Assembly (NCBI GenBank): GCA_014898425.1
Contig: RCSZ01000009.1
Span: 372,001 to 436,000, forward strand
Direction of reading: 5' to 3'
DNA length: 64,000 nt
Origin: Botryotinia globosa
Lineage: Eukaryota; Ascomycota; Leotiomycetes; Helotiales; Sclerotiniaceae
The translations under genes and the position numbers were made by a program. Shown piece by piece: positions 22,381 to 34,100 of the stretch. Under the pieces are notes generated by a model. That model saw nothing but the letters and a program-made list of their open reading frames with translations. It was not told the DNA's origin and made no database searches. The first letter of the stretch is position 1. Each line of letters starts with the position of its first letter.

Positions 22381-24752
22381 TCATGTCCCCCGCCCAAAAA
22401 ACCCACTACTCTGACCCCTATTATTTCCAAGCCACCCTGCCCACGTCTCCCCGTCTCCCTCCCGTTCCCGCTCCTGAATCTCCCTCGCAAACTCCCCATC
22501 CATCTGCGTTGCCTCCGCCATCAATCTCTTCCCCTCCCTCCTCAACTCGCTGGATTCCTCCAGAAGCCTGTCTACTTCTTGTTTCTTCTTCTCTCTTTCC
22601 AATACATCACCCTGTCTGTCTCTCCCACTCAAACACACACTCTCTAAAACGACCCCCAGAGTCCTAGCTTCGGCTTCCTTGGCTGTCGCGCTAGCTAGGA
22701 GAGAGGAAGCTTGAGCGTAGATATGTGAGGAATCTTGTGCGTAGGGGGAAGGAACAGGAGGATGGAGAGGGATGGAGGATCTTGAGATGTGAGGGGGGAT
22801 GTGAGGCTGAGGCTGAGGAAGAGGAGAAGAGAGAAAAGGCCATGTTCCTCCGTGCATAGTTGCCATACTAGGATTCTGCATCCCAAGAAACGGGGTGTGG
22901 AACGAAGGAGCAGGAAGATTTGGGAGCGGTGGAAATCTCGCATTTGGTATCTCAGGGATGTCTGGATAAGTGGGAGTAGGTGCAGAAGGTAGACCATGTG
23001 AAGGATCTCTTTTATTACATTTCTCCTTCTTTTTCTCATCCTTCTTATCTTTCTTTGCGCTTTTTCGCTCCGCTTTGCGTGTGCTTTTTCGTTCTTTCCT
23101 ATGTGCTTTCTTCAACCCTCGCTGTTCTTTGCGCAGAATCTTGCGAATGGTTTTTTGAGATTTCTGCTCGTCGTTGAATTTTCGTAAGAGATCGGCGACT
23201 TCTTTGCGGAGGGTGGCGAGGTCTTCGGTGGATGCGAAATCAGCGATGTTGGGATTGGGATTCTTCTTGCTTTTGTTCTTGTTCTTTTTCGCGGACTGGA
23301 TGTCTTGTCTTAATCTTTGAATGGTTTGTTGCGTCGTAGGATATTCAGGGTGGTGAAGCCACGCTATTAGAGATTCTTTGGCGGCGGGAAGTTGGTGATC
23401 CCGCGTGTGTAGACCGCCTCTTCCCCTCCCTCTTCTTTCATGCCGTCCTTCTGGATTTTCTGCCCATCTCCAGTTATCCTCTCGCGAGTGTATACCCCCT
23501 CTTCTCCATCCGTCCCTCCCATGCCACTTTTCTGGGTCTTGTTCCCGTCCTTGATTGATCTCCGGCGGTTGCATACCCCCGCTTCCTCTCCCTCCAAATT
23601 GACGGCTCCCGATACTAACTCCATTCTCATCAGCTACCACCCCTTGACTACCACCAATTCGCAATCCCTTATGATCAGCAAAAAGCATATTACCAATACG
23701 CAACCCGTTCAAGTTGGCCACGATACCGTTCCTTCCAATTCTGAGTCCCTCATCATCCGCAACCATGGAACCTAATTTGAAACCCCGAGCTCCTTGACCA
23801 GACATAGAACAACGACTCAAAAAGCATCTCCGGTCTCGATCTCGCTCGGGAAAACGCGGCTCTTTTTCATCCGGTATCCAAGAACCAGGGATGTTATCGC
23901 TTCTATCCCGAAGCAACTCAGGCTGTTCAACATCAACGCGAAGAATCTCCAATCCACGAGGAAGAAAGAACCCCGAGTTCCAGGTTTGGATCACTTTATC
24001 TACATGTCCTACCCAATCTGTATTGGATGCAGTGACGGGGTGACGAAGAGGACGAAGCTGTGCTTGAACTTCATTCATGTCAAGTCTAGAATTATCATGT
24101 TCATTGAGCGTAAGTCTGTGCATGCGCTCGTCAATTAATTCAGCTTTGAGTTTGCGGTCAGCAACATCGTGGTTGACATGGAGGGTATGGTTGGGTAGTA
24201 AGTAGTTCACAAATGTTGACCAATCTTGCTGTGTGATGCCATAGTCCGGCGCGGGAGATGGGATGGGGATATCCTCTGGTGCACTTCTCGGAGTAACATA
24301 TATTTCATGTTGAGTAATTCTGGGAGCCGAGAATTGTAGCGGTAATGGTCGTGACTCGAAGTAGTTGTGAGGAGATAGATTTCTGGGATTGTTTTCTGAG
24401 TCTAAAATAGTGTACGGTTAGTGAGCTATGTAAAACACCATTTTTTTTCAACCTCTAACCAAGCTCCCTCTTGCTTCTTTCCATGAAATATGCAAATGAA
24501 TCTCTATACGAGACGAGCGCACCGTCTGGTCAAGGAGTTAAAATAACGATGCTTACGTTGATCATCAGGCTCGGTTGGTGAGTAAGGAGGAGTATATATC
24601 AACGAATTTTCAGTCGATGATGAATCTGATCGAACTCTTCCATTCGCTCTTGATGCATCATCTGCTTCTGTCGTTGTGGGAGTTGGGATCGTAGTATTGG
24701 TATTCGAAAAGTCATCGGTTTCGCTATATGGAGGAGGGGCAATCTGATCCAT
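22381..24752 (-). CDS. Unknown 738-aa protein with PPPY motif, GLRIG repeats and charged helical region
   Basis: Function not recognised. Exons in coding order are 24752-24557 and 24401-22381, joined over a 155-nt intron (GTAAGC..TTTTAG). The N-terminus has a PPxY motif (APPPYSE, residues 5-11) and YTPPYSP, which could bind WW domains such as those of Rsp5-type ligases (inference). A conserved-looking block follows (APDYGITQQDWSTFVNYLLP). Around residues 270-335 there is a short tandem repeat with GLRIG every 13-15 residues. Then come an Arg/Gly-rich stretch, a Lys-rich segment (RKERKSTRKAERKSAKKDKK), a Pro-rich segment, and a helical end (EREKKKQEVDRLLEESSELRREG) with terminal GWLGNN and GFFGRGT. 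No membrane span or signal is visible. Confidence 0.82.
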
Positions 24753-25440
24753 GGTTCTAACACTATTGATCGCGATGAATGAAAAAGGAATGGTGGCAAG
24801 ATGTTATTTTGACAACGTAGGATAGAGCAAGAAATGAATGTTTGAATAAAATCTTAGAAATGGTGATAGCTTGAGCTTTTCAACAAAAGCCAACCTGATC
24901 GACTCAATAGAGCTATCCATTCAGCCCTGTCGTAGATCAGCACCCCCACATCAGCAATCATTCATATCTGCCAATCTCTGTCCCCCTTCCGTCTCGCAAC
25001 ATGCTTAAGCGAGAAGTTAAGTCACCATTCTGCAAGATTACGCGTTCGAACGAAGGCAGCCACGGTAGAAAGAGAGGCGAGAATGACTATTGGCACCAAG
25101 AGAATGTACTGTTTGTTAGTTGCGTTACAAACGTCATTGTAATCAAGTTGTTGATATCGATGATTCCACCACTAAAGCTTGGCTCAAAGTACGAGTTCCG
25201 AACATCTTAGTATTGTGATACCTTTAAAGGCTTCCATATATGGATTTCTCATACACTACTGGCTCTAGAATCATACTTTTCGTAATCAAAGCTGGGATCT
25301 CTTCGGTATGATTTTATCCTCAGAGTGAAAGCTGTACAGACAGAGCCTAATTAGTTATCCCCATCAAAAGAAGTGCATAACGTGGAATCAAATTGGAGCC
25401 ATAGAAGATTATTTTCATTTTTCAAACCACCTAATTACAT
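24753..25440. other. Intergenic between the 738-aa gene and GCD7
   Basis: About 690 bp, promoter side of the 738-aa gene. The frame at 25001-25210 is unsupported. Confidence 0.5.
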
Positions 25441-26913
25441 TTACAATTGGAGTTCTGGCTTATGAAAATTTATGTCTTCCGGTTTATAGTGCTCTGCAAC
25501 TATCCTGTATAGATAAGACGGCGCATGGGCTCCTCTGTTGAGTTTGTTAGTAGTATTCATCGAATTGCATTGTGAAAACTTACAAGTTGGTAATATAAAG
25601 TTCAACTAAATCAGGGGAGACATAATCGAAAAGAGGATTGTCGACTTCAACCTTATCCACAAACGCACCGTCCTCAAATCCAACTACATTTCCAGGATCG
25701 CCATATTCAATGAGCGATTCAAACTCGAAAGGATATTCCGGACTGAGCTTATAGACACCGCTAACAACAATGACCGGGATTCTATGAAACTTTGCAGCTT
25801 TTGCTATTATGCGTGCCCCAGCTGCGGCTACCAATCCACCGTTAGCGATAACAGTATGAGTAGCCAAAATAACCTTGGTAACTCTCGGCATTACTGCAAA
25901 CACTGCAGCGTCTGTTATAGCAATAACCGTAATTCCAGCAGCCGAAAGTGGCTTTAACATGGTTTCTGCGTCCAAATCGTCATCGGCTTCTTGCTCTCCT
26001 TTTCCGGTAATTGTAGAATGAGTCGTAGAATGGTCATTTGGGTACGATTCAGCAATTATTACAATGAAATTTCTCTTCTCCGCGGCTTTTAGTAGGAACT
26101 TTTGGACACTCCTTGAGGAGCCGTGAATGAGGATAACTTCTTTCTCGGAAATTTGCTCCTGCGCATAACTAGAAATTTGATCATCAACTTGATCGAGTTC
26201 CTCGATAATTTCCTCGATGCCCTGTATAATTTCGGCCTTGAGATCCTTCGTGCTAGAGGCCATCTTATGCGCAAGTGAAGTCATATCTACCACAGATCTG
26301 CCACGAGGAGACGCGGTTCCTGGGGGGGTTGAGGCCGGTGAAGGGGCAGCGGAGAGGAGGTTGAACATTGATTGCTGCACAGGCATGTTATACTGGGCAG
26401 CATAGGAAGTATGTGATGTTGTTAGAGGAGGCCGCGAGCTGTGTGACGCCCTTGGTAATGCCACATCGCTGAAGCCCTCACGCATGGGCGAACCAATTTG
26501 ACTTGTCGATGCTGAATCGCTAACATCCTCGCTGCGATCCTCTTTTGCTTCGTCTCTGATCATACCCAAGACTCTGTGAACGATATTGCTAACGACCATT
26601 TCCCTTGGTTGTGCTTCAATCAACCTTTGTCCTACTTTCCGAACCCGTTCCAAAAGTTTTGTAATATCCGTCCATCTCTGCTTTGCGACAACTTGGAGTA
26701 ATAAATGAGCTGTGGCTATGGCGCATGATCTCGAAGTCCTTATCTGTCGTCGTTTTAAGAGTCTGAAATGTGTCAATCGTTTGTTGATTGAAGATTATGG
26801 AAAGGTACATACGATATCAAATTTTCTATGGATGACTCAACTGGTTGACTCTTTAATGATTTTAAGTATGCACCAAGGTTTGGCGCATACCCTCCACCAT
26901 GAACTGGAGGCAT
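25441..26913 (-). CDS. GCD7: Translation initiation factor eIF2B subunit beta (GCD7)
   Basis: Regulatory subunit of the eIF2 guanine-nucleotide exchange factor, which senses phosphorylated eIF2alpha. Exons in coding order are 26913-26813, 26762-25584 and 25534-25441, giving 457 aa. The last exon restores the conserved end GAHAPSYLYRIVAEHYKPEDI. Seen: the N-terminal helical domain (SLLKRRQIRTSRSCAIATAHLL), a Ser/Pro-rich linker (about residues 130-200) and the Rossmann-like C-terminal domain with ILIHGSSRSVQKFLLKAA, VIAITDAAVFAVMPRVTKVI, GGLVAAAGARIIAKAAKFH and NPLFDYVSPDLVELYITNL. These match the beta subunit rather than alpha or delta. Introns are canonical, the last with a CTAAC branch site. 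Confidence 0.95.
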
Positions 26914-26994
26914 ATCTTTTTTGTTTCAAAGATTGGATGTGACGGTCAAAGTTTCGGGTGGATAAATTTCGAAGGGAAAGATTTCGAGTAGTAA

Positions 26995-27043
26995 GTGTGG
27001 TGTGTGGTGTGTGGTGTGTGGTGTGTGGTGTGTGGTGTGTGGT
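26995..27043. repeat. (GTGTGGT)n 7-bp repeat
   Basis: About seven near-perfect copies of a 7-bp unit just upstream of GCD7. It generates spurious Cys/Val-rich frames. Confidence 0.9.
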
Positions 27044-27845
27044 TTGCTTGGAGTTGAAGATGTCGAATATTTGTGCGGAGTGCGATTGCCCCTCAATGAA
27101 GTTTTGCCGTTTAGGATTGGGATTGGTGAATCAGATACTCCAGCTGTCACTGTTACTGTTACTGTCACTGTTACTGTCGTATTCGAATGTTTCTTAATGT
27201 CGAATTTCGAATGGATACCTTGAAACTTGAAAGTCGTATGTTATCCTAACTGATGTCTCAATTTTCTAGAGCATAAAAGAATTATGTTCGTTAAAGATCT
27301 CTTTTTTATGGCAGACCGACTACTGGTCCTAGAATGCTAAAGGTGCGGGGACGGGTGACTCAGGATGAAGGGGATCGATGATAGATTTAATTTAATGTTA
27401 CTTTTTAACGCAACCAACTCGGAAGATCTATTAATAAGATCTATTAAGATCCAAAATGTAGACTGGCGGACACTAGATCACACCGGCCTCCTTGCGAAGT
27501 TGCGAAGCTTGATCTTGAACAAAGACTATCGGTTCCATACCTAGGTAGGTAATCTAAGGGGGGCAGGTTCCATCAAAATGAGAAACCTCACCATACAGAT
27601 AATCGAATGCAAAGTATGCCAACCGTACCTACCAACCAAACCTACGTAGAAGGAACTAACTCCTCAAGAACTGTCTAGGAGTTGAACAGTGAGTTTGCAT
27701 TAAAGGAGTGAGTGCAGCGAGTGCAGTGAGTTCAAATTGGAAAGCATTCAACAACCCGCAGTATACTAGTTGGTATTCGTATCCATTCACTCATCTGCCA
27801 TCACCAATTGTGTTGTCCTACTTATGAACAATCCCGCCTACCCAT

Positions 27846-27890
27846 TGTGTTGTGTTGTGTTGTGTTGTGTTGTGCTGTGTTGTGTTGTAT
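27846..27890. repeat. (TGTGT)n pentanucleotide repeat
   Basis: About nine TGTGT units with one TGTGC and one TGTAT variant, in the NEM1 upstream region. Confidence 0.9.
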
Positions 27891-27933
27891 TGTTGTATTG
27901 TTGTAGATAATCTTTCTTGAACCGTACTTACTG

Positions 27934-27973
27934 TACCTACCTACCTACCTACCTACCTACCTACCTACCTACC
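27934..27973. repeat. (TACC)n microsatellite
   Basis: Ten TACC units (40 bp), same unit as the run at 7461-7494. Confidence 0.95.
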
Positions 27974-28040
27974 CTTTCATATGATAATTATAATTCGGCC
28001 GCTCACTCTTCCTCATCGACATTCTAACTTATAATTCCTC

Positions 28041-28155
28041 TTCCCATTCCCACCGACACTCTTTTCCTACTCTCTCCCTCTCACTCTCCCTCTCACTCTT
28101 CCTCTTCCCCTTCCCCTTCCTCTTCCCCTTCCTCTTCCCCTTCCTCTATTTCTTC
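28041..28155 (+). promoter_or_regulatory. Pyrimidine-rich promoter tract upstream of NEM1
   Basis: A long C/T tract (CCTCTTCCCCTTCC-type units) on the coding strand. CT-rich tracts just upstream of transcription starts are common in filamentous ascomycetes; the promoter role here is inference. Confidence 0.5.
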
Positions 28156-28535
28156 CGAGGTCAATCATTTTCTTCATCTAGAACAGCGATTTTCCCCAAA
28201 AGTTTAGCTTGTTTTAATCTATCCTCTGAGATCCTATTTTGACCAGAGCAGCGACTTTGCCTTTGTACTTTACATATACCTGTACCGTACGGAGCACCCC
28301 ATACCTACTCGAGTACACTAACAACGATACGCCATTACAATATATCAATAATTCACAACTCTCACTTCTTTCCATTTTTCCATTCAAGTCGACGATTACT
28401 TGCGCGAAAACACTATCCGGGATTTTAGGAAAATAAACGCAAACATACTTTCCGAACCGAACTCCTATATCATAGACTTTTGGAGCTTTGCGCTCCTAGC
28501 GTTTTTAGTTGGACTATCGCGCATCTCCATTGTTT

Positions 28536-28583
28536 ATGATCGACTGCTAGAAACCTTCCTCCATGGATCGGAAACCATTATGA
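28536..28583 (+). promoter_or_regulatory. Two upstream ORFs in the NEM1 leader
   Basis: uORF1 at 28536-28550 encodes MIDC. uORF2 at 28563-28583 encodes MDRKPL from an ATG in the strong context CCATGG; its TGA overlaps the NEM1 start in the sequence ATGA. Coupled termination and reinitiation, or repression of NEM1 translation, is an inference. Confidence 0.7.
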
Positions 28584-30198
28584 ATTCTTTGAATATCCTT
28601 TCGGGGCGAGGCTCTCCTACGCATTCTCCTTCACTTTCGCGTTCAAATTCTCTGGGAAATGTATTGGCATCCGTAACTACGTCAGAATCAAGAAGGAATT
28701 CGCGGGAAGAGGCTTACAGCGAGGAGCCGAAAGGACGGGATCAGGAGGATGCGCCAGACTCGAATGCCGATGATGACAATACAATACACGAATCTACACC
28801 ACTATTACACAAAGAAGGCATGGCTTATCATACAAGTGAACATGTGGGCATAACGAGAATGCTTTATGACTCTATCCGATGGGTGCTATCAACTCTCGTT
28901 GCGCCGGGGGTATACGTTATAGCTTGCTTGTATAATGAACGGGGTCATTTCGCTCCAATATCTCAATTCAGAAAACTATTTGGTGGCACAAATGGGCATT
29001 CAAGTACGCAATCGACGGGGGGGTCGCCCATTTCCGAGAAAAGTAGCATAAGTCATTTGGCCAACGGGAAGCTATCAGCGGTACACGCATCCTCATCGAG
29101 AGATCCTCCCTCGCCGAATTCCTCGTCGTTCATCTCATCTGAGTCTGAATCAGATAACGACCGACTCCTTAGCGAGACAGATAAATCTGCAACGAAAACA
29201 TCAAATCGCCAAACACGTTCAAAATCCCTGCAAAGTTCTGACGAGATCTCACCCGCGAGGAGATCCATTCGCATCAAGCTTCATAGCGATGAAAATTTGA
29301 GGCAGCGGAAGCACCGGAAGGCATCGTCAACAACTACTCAGAGTGATGGATCCGGCGGCTCCATGTCCGCTACCGACATGGCTGCTGCGATGATGAAGTC
29401 ACCTACGTCCCCCGCAACTTCCTCTCTCCTCATGACAAAATATCCACGAGCTCCAGCACCACCGCGACCACTCATACCTCGACGACAACCATCCTATACT
29501 CTTGATGCTCCCGTGGGGAAACTCACCCAGAAGACTCTTATCCTTGACCTTGACGAAACCTTGATACACAGTATGAATTATGGAGGTCGAATGAGTGCTG
29601 GCCATATGGTGGAAGTGCAGATCACAAACCTCATGGGTGCAGGGGGTGCTGGTCCTCAACATCCAATACTATATTATGTGAATAAGAGGCCCTACTGCGA
29701 TGAATTTTTGCGACGTGTAAGCAGCTTTGTGCGCCATGAAGAAATTTTACTGACAGAATCTACAGGTTTGCAAGTGGTATAACTTGGTTGTTTTCACGGC
29801 ATCACTTCAGGATTACGCAGACCCGGTCATAGATTGGCTAGAACAAGAGCGTAAATTCTTTTCTGCACGATATTATCGACAACACTGTACCTATCGAAAC
29901 GGCGCCTTTATCAAAGATCTCAGCTCTGTTGAGCCTGATCTGAGTAAAGTTATGATTTTAGACAATAGCCCTGTGAGCTATCTGTTTCATCAAGGTGAAT
30001 ATATATTAGTATGAGGTATTGAATGGAGCTAACGATTCGATAGATAATGCAATACCCATAGAAGGGTGGATCAATGATCCCACGGATAATGATCTTCTAC
30101 ATCTGGTACCCCTTTTGGAAGGACTGCAGTATGTGACGGATGTACGAGCTTTTCTTGCATTACGCGGTGGGGAGGATGGGAAACATATGACTTCTTAG
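28580..30198 (+). CDS. NEM1: NEM1-type nuclear envelope phosphatase (FCP1/SCP1 family)
   Basis: Catalytic subunit of the Nem1-Spo7 phosphatase, which activates the lipin/phosphatidate phosphatase Pah1 at the ER/nuclear envelope. Exons 28580-29716, 29766-29994 and 30044-30198 join in frame to 506 aa. Seen: a Ser-rich N-terminus, a hydrophobic membrane segment (SIRWVLSTLVAPGVYVIACLY), a Ser/Thr-rich linker and the HAD-like phosphatase domain with DLDETLIHS (Asp323, Asp325), NLVVFTASLQDYADPVIDWLE and MILDNSPVSYLF. The insert MNYGGRMSAGHMVEVQ after the catalytic motif is typical of fungal NEM1. The ATG at 28580 is the first in the frame, though the frame stays open upstream to about 28400 without an ATG. 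The intron before VCKWYN is 49 nt. Confidence 0.93.
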
Positions 30199-31141
30199 GG
30201 AAGAGACGAGTTTGGAATGTTAAGTTCAGAAAGGAGTATAGGGATACTCATGCATACATATTTTAATGATACCTTTATATCAAGTTTCAACTACACAGCA
30301 ATTTAAACTGCCGCACTGTGGTCGAGAGATTTTAGTCTTGGAAAGGATGTGAAGTTCCAATAGAAATCTTCAAGCTCCAAGGGGATTAGAAGTCACGGAT
30401 ACATGATCATTGTACCAATTCGAATCAATGTGACATTTGCAATAGTAGATATCGTCTGAGTCGGTAGTATATACATGTATATTGTGTATGAGATGCACCG
30501 AGTTCAAAAGGCGATATCTTCCCATTGACGAATCAAAATTCGAACCACCGATCAGTATTAGAAATCCTATGAAATTAGACGGTTGATATAGTATAGTACA
30601 TCTTGGAGTAGGTACTAGAACGTGGATATGGATATCGAACTATCTAGATCATCAATAAATTTTCATCAGAACTATCCCGCGCTGCAACTAAGCGGATTTA
30701 ATGCAAGCAATCATCTGTATGTGTTGTAACATTATTTTGGCATTCAAGCCACAACTAGCCATAGTACTCTCCGTAGAGAAGAACCTTAGTGAAGAACTCT
30801 TATCGTTGTGGATAAGGTATGACGCTTGTCCTAATAAGGCAAAGCTTGAATTGAGCTTCATGATTGCGGGGTTCGGTTCTACAATGTATCTGCCAGGCTG
30901 AACCTTTTTTTTTTCGGAACCAACCATACCAAAATTTCTGCGGATCAAATCCGAATCTACCAATTTCACTCGACATCTCCATCATCACCACGCCGCCTAC
31001 CAACTCCCACAACCCGAGTTTTACTCAATCCTGACCCCGTTGAAACAATAATGCGATAACAAAACAGCTCAGCATAATTTCAAGCATATCCTCAGATAAC
31101 TTCACCCGTCTATGCATCATTGCCGGTAGCACATAAACAGT
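30199..31141. other. Intergenic between NEM1 and RPC1
   Basis: About 940 bp: NEM1 3' flank and RPC1 promoter. The minus-strand frame at 30688-30969 is unsupported. Confidence 0.5.
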
Positions 31142-34100
31142 ATGCCCATGATGTCCAGCGGCACGTCGATCAAGGCGCAAGTCGTCGACAAGATTCCGAA
31201 GCGGTTCAAAGAATTGAAATTCGGAATCCAGTCAAATCAAGACATTGTCAATCAGGGTGTTATAGAGGTTTCGAATAAAATGCTATATAATGTCGACGCT
31301 GGTCGAACTGCTATTCCACACGGCCCTGTTGACCCAAGATTGGTAGGGAAAATCCGCCTCGATCTATGAATCTTACCTACTAACACGCTCTCCCAGGGGA
31401 CTTCCAGCAAGTCTGGGCGTTGCGATACTTGTGATAAAGGCCTCCAAGACTGCAATGGTCATTTCGGACATGTCAGATTACCGCTTCCAGCTTTTCATAT
31501 TGGGTACTTGAAATTAATTATCATGATTTTACAAAACGTTTGCAAGGTAATTTAAAAGCCTGATCTCCCTGCGAGTAGCCGGATGCTGACCTTCAAAGAC
31601 ATGCGCCAGAGTTCTACTCACTGATGCCGAGCGACGACAATTCTTGAAAGAATTACGAAAGCCAGGTATTGATAATCTGAAGCGCACACAAATCTGTAAG
31701 AAAATCAACGAACAATGTCGAAAAGCAAGTCAATGCCCTCATTGCAATGCTACCAACGGTCAGATCAGAAAAATCAGTCCCGTTCGATTGGCACACGACA
31801 AATACACAAAATACAACAAGTCTACTGCAGCTAAGAAGGTAGTTCCACCCGGAATGGCTGAATACCAAAAATCCTTCGAAGAAGCAAAGAAGCACAACAC
31901 AGAGTTGGAGAAACATGTAAAGAAAGTTTATGAGGATTTGCACCCATTGAGGGTGCTGAACCTATTCAAGTTGATTACGCCGAGCGATTGCGAACTTCTT
32001 GGAATCAATCCCGCTGAAGGTCGCCCTGAGATGTTTCTATGGCAGTTCGTTCCGGCACCCCCAATCTGCATTAGGCCATCTGTTCAGCAAGATGGAGGAA
32101 GTAATGAGGATGATATTACCACCAAGCTTGCCGAGATTGTTAGCATGGCCTCTTTGCTAAGAGCAGCACTACACAAGGGGCAGGCAGTCCAGACAATCAT
32201 GGAGCAATGGGACTTTCTTCAACTACAAATCGCCATGTATGTCAATAGCGACGTTCCAGGTCTTCAGCAACCTGGTTTCGGAAAGGCAATTCGGGGATTT
32301 TGTCAACGGTTGAAAGGAAAACAAGGTCGTTTCAGAGGTAATTTGTCTGGAAAACGTGTGGATTTCTCTGGACGAACCGTCATTTCTCCAGATCCTAATC
32401 TTGGTATCGACGAAGTTGCCGTTCCTATCTTGGTGGCAAAGAATCTTACATATCCTGAACGGGTTCAACGTCAGAATATCGAGAAACTGCGTCAGTGTGT
32501 TATCAACGGACCGAATGTTCATCCTGGTGCGCAGCAAATTATCAAGAAAGATTCCAATCACAAGATATCTTTGAAATTTGCTAAACGGGATAATGAGGCA
32601 AAATTCCTCAAGATAGGAGACGTTGTTGAAAGACATCTTGAGGATGGTGATATTGTACTTTTCAATCGCCAGCCATCTCTGCACAAGCTCAGTATCATGA
32701 GTCATTATGCCAAAATTCGGCCCTGGAGAACATTCCGTCTGAATGAGTGTGTTTGTAATCCGTACAATGCAGATTTCGACGGTGACGAAATGAATCTTCA
32801 CGTACCGCAAACAGAGGAGGCGCGAACTGAGGCAATCAATCTTATGGGAGTGAAAAACAATCTCTCCACCCCCAAGAATGGAGAACCTATCATTTCTGCT
32901 ACCCAGGATTTCATCACTGCAGCTTATTTACTCTCCAACAAAGAGAACTTTTTCGATCGCAAGACCTTCACAAACATTTGTATGTATATGGTCGACGCAA
33001 ATCTTCATTTGGAACTTCCTGAGCCAGCCATTTTGAAACCACAAGCCCTCTGGACTGGCAAACAAGTTTTCAGCATTCTCATGCACCCAAATAAGCAAGA
33101 CAATATTCTCGTTAACGTTGACGCAAAATGTCGAGATTTCGTACCAAGTATGGTACCAACAGGGTTTGCAAATGATATGGAAGCCAACGACGGATGGCTA
33201 GTAATTCGGAATTCGGAAGTAATGTGCGGTCTCATGGATAAGAGCACAGTTGGATCTGGAAAGAAGGACTCTATTTTCTATGTCATTTTGCGAGATTATG
33301 GTCCAGACGCAGCCGTTGTGGCCATGAATCGGCTGTCTAAGCTTTCTGCTCGATATCTGACGAATATGGGATTCTCTATAGGAATCAGTGATGTCTATCC
33401 TTCCGAAGAACTCAACAAGAGTAAAGCCAGATTGATCGCTGCTGCTTATGTAGAGTGTGAGCAATTGATCGAAAGTTTCAAGAACAATACATTGGAGAAA
33501 TCTACAGGTTTAAGTATGGAGGAGACCCTTGAAGCTAAACTTTCCGGCAAGCTCAGTCAAGTCCGTGGTGCAGCTGGAAAAGAGTGTCTGAGAACCTTGT
33601 ATGCTTCGAGCTCACCGCTAGTAATGGCCAATTCAGGATCGAAGGGTTCAGCAATTAACGTTGCGCAGATGGTGGCGCTGGTAGGGCAGCAAATTATTGG
33701 AGGTTCTCGTGTCCAAGAAGGCTTTCAAGATAGAACTCTTCCTCATTTCCCGAAACATTCTAAACAGCCTCCTGCCAAAGGTTTCGTAGCGAACAGCTTT
33801 TTCACAGGATTGACTCCCTATGAATTTATTTTCCACGCTATGTCCGGGCGTGAAGGTTTAGTCGATACCGCAGTCAAAACAGCAGAAACAGGTTACATGT
33901 CACGACGACTTATGAAATCGTTGGAGGATTTGTCAACACAATATGACGACACTGTTAGAACTTCTGGTGGTGGAATTGTTCAGTTCCAATTTGGTGCCGA
34001 CGGACTGGATCCCCTAGACATGGAGGGAAATGCAGTTCCTGTCAATTTCAAGCGGACCTGGACTCAAGCAGAGACTCTTACATGGAACAATGAAGAAAGA

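Larger units (their letters stand above)
26914..28562. other. Divergent promoter region GCD7/NEM1
   Basis: About 1.65 kb, rich in simple repeats (GTGTGGT, TGTGT and TACC runs and a pyrimidine tract, listed separately). No supported gene. Confidence 0.6.
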
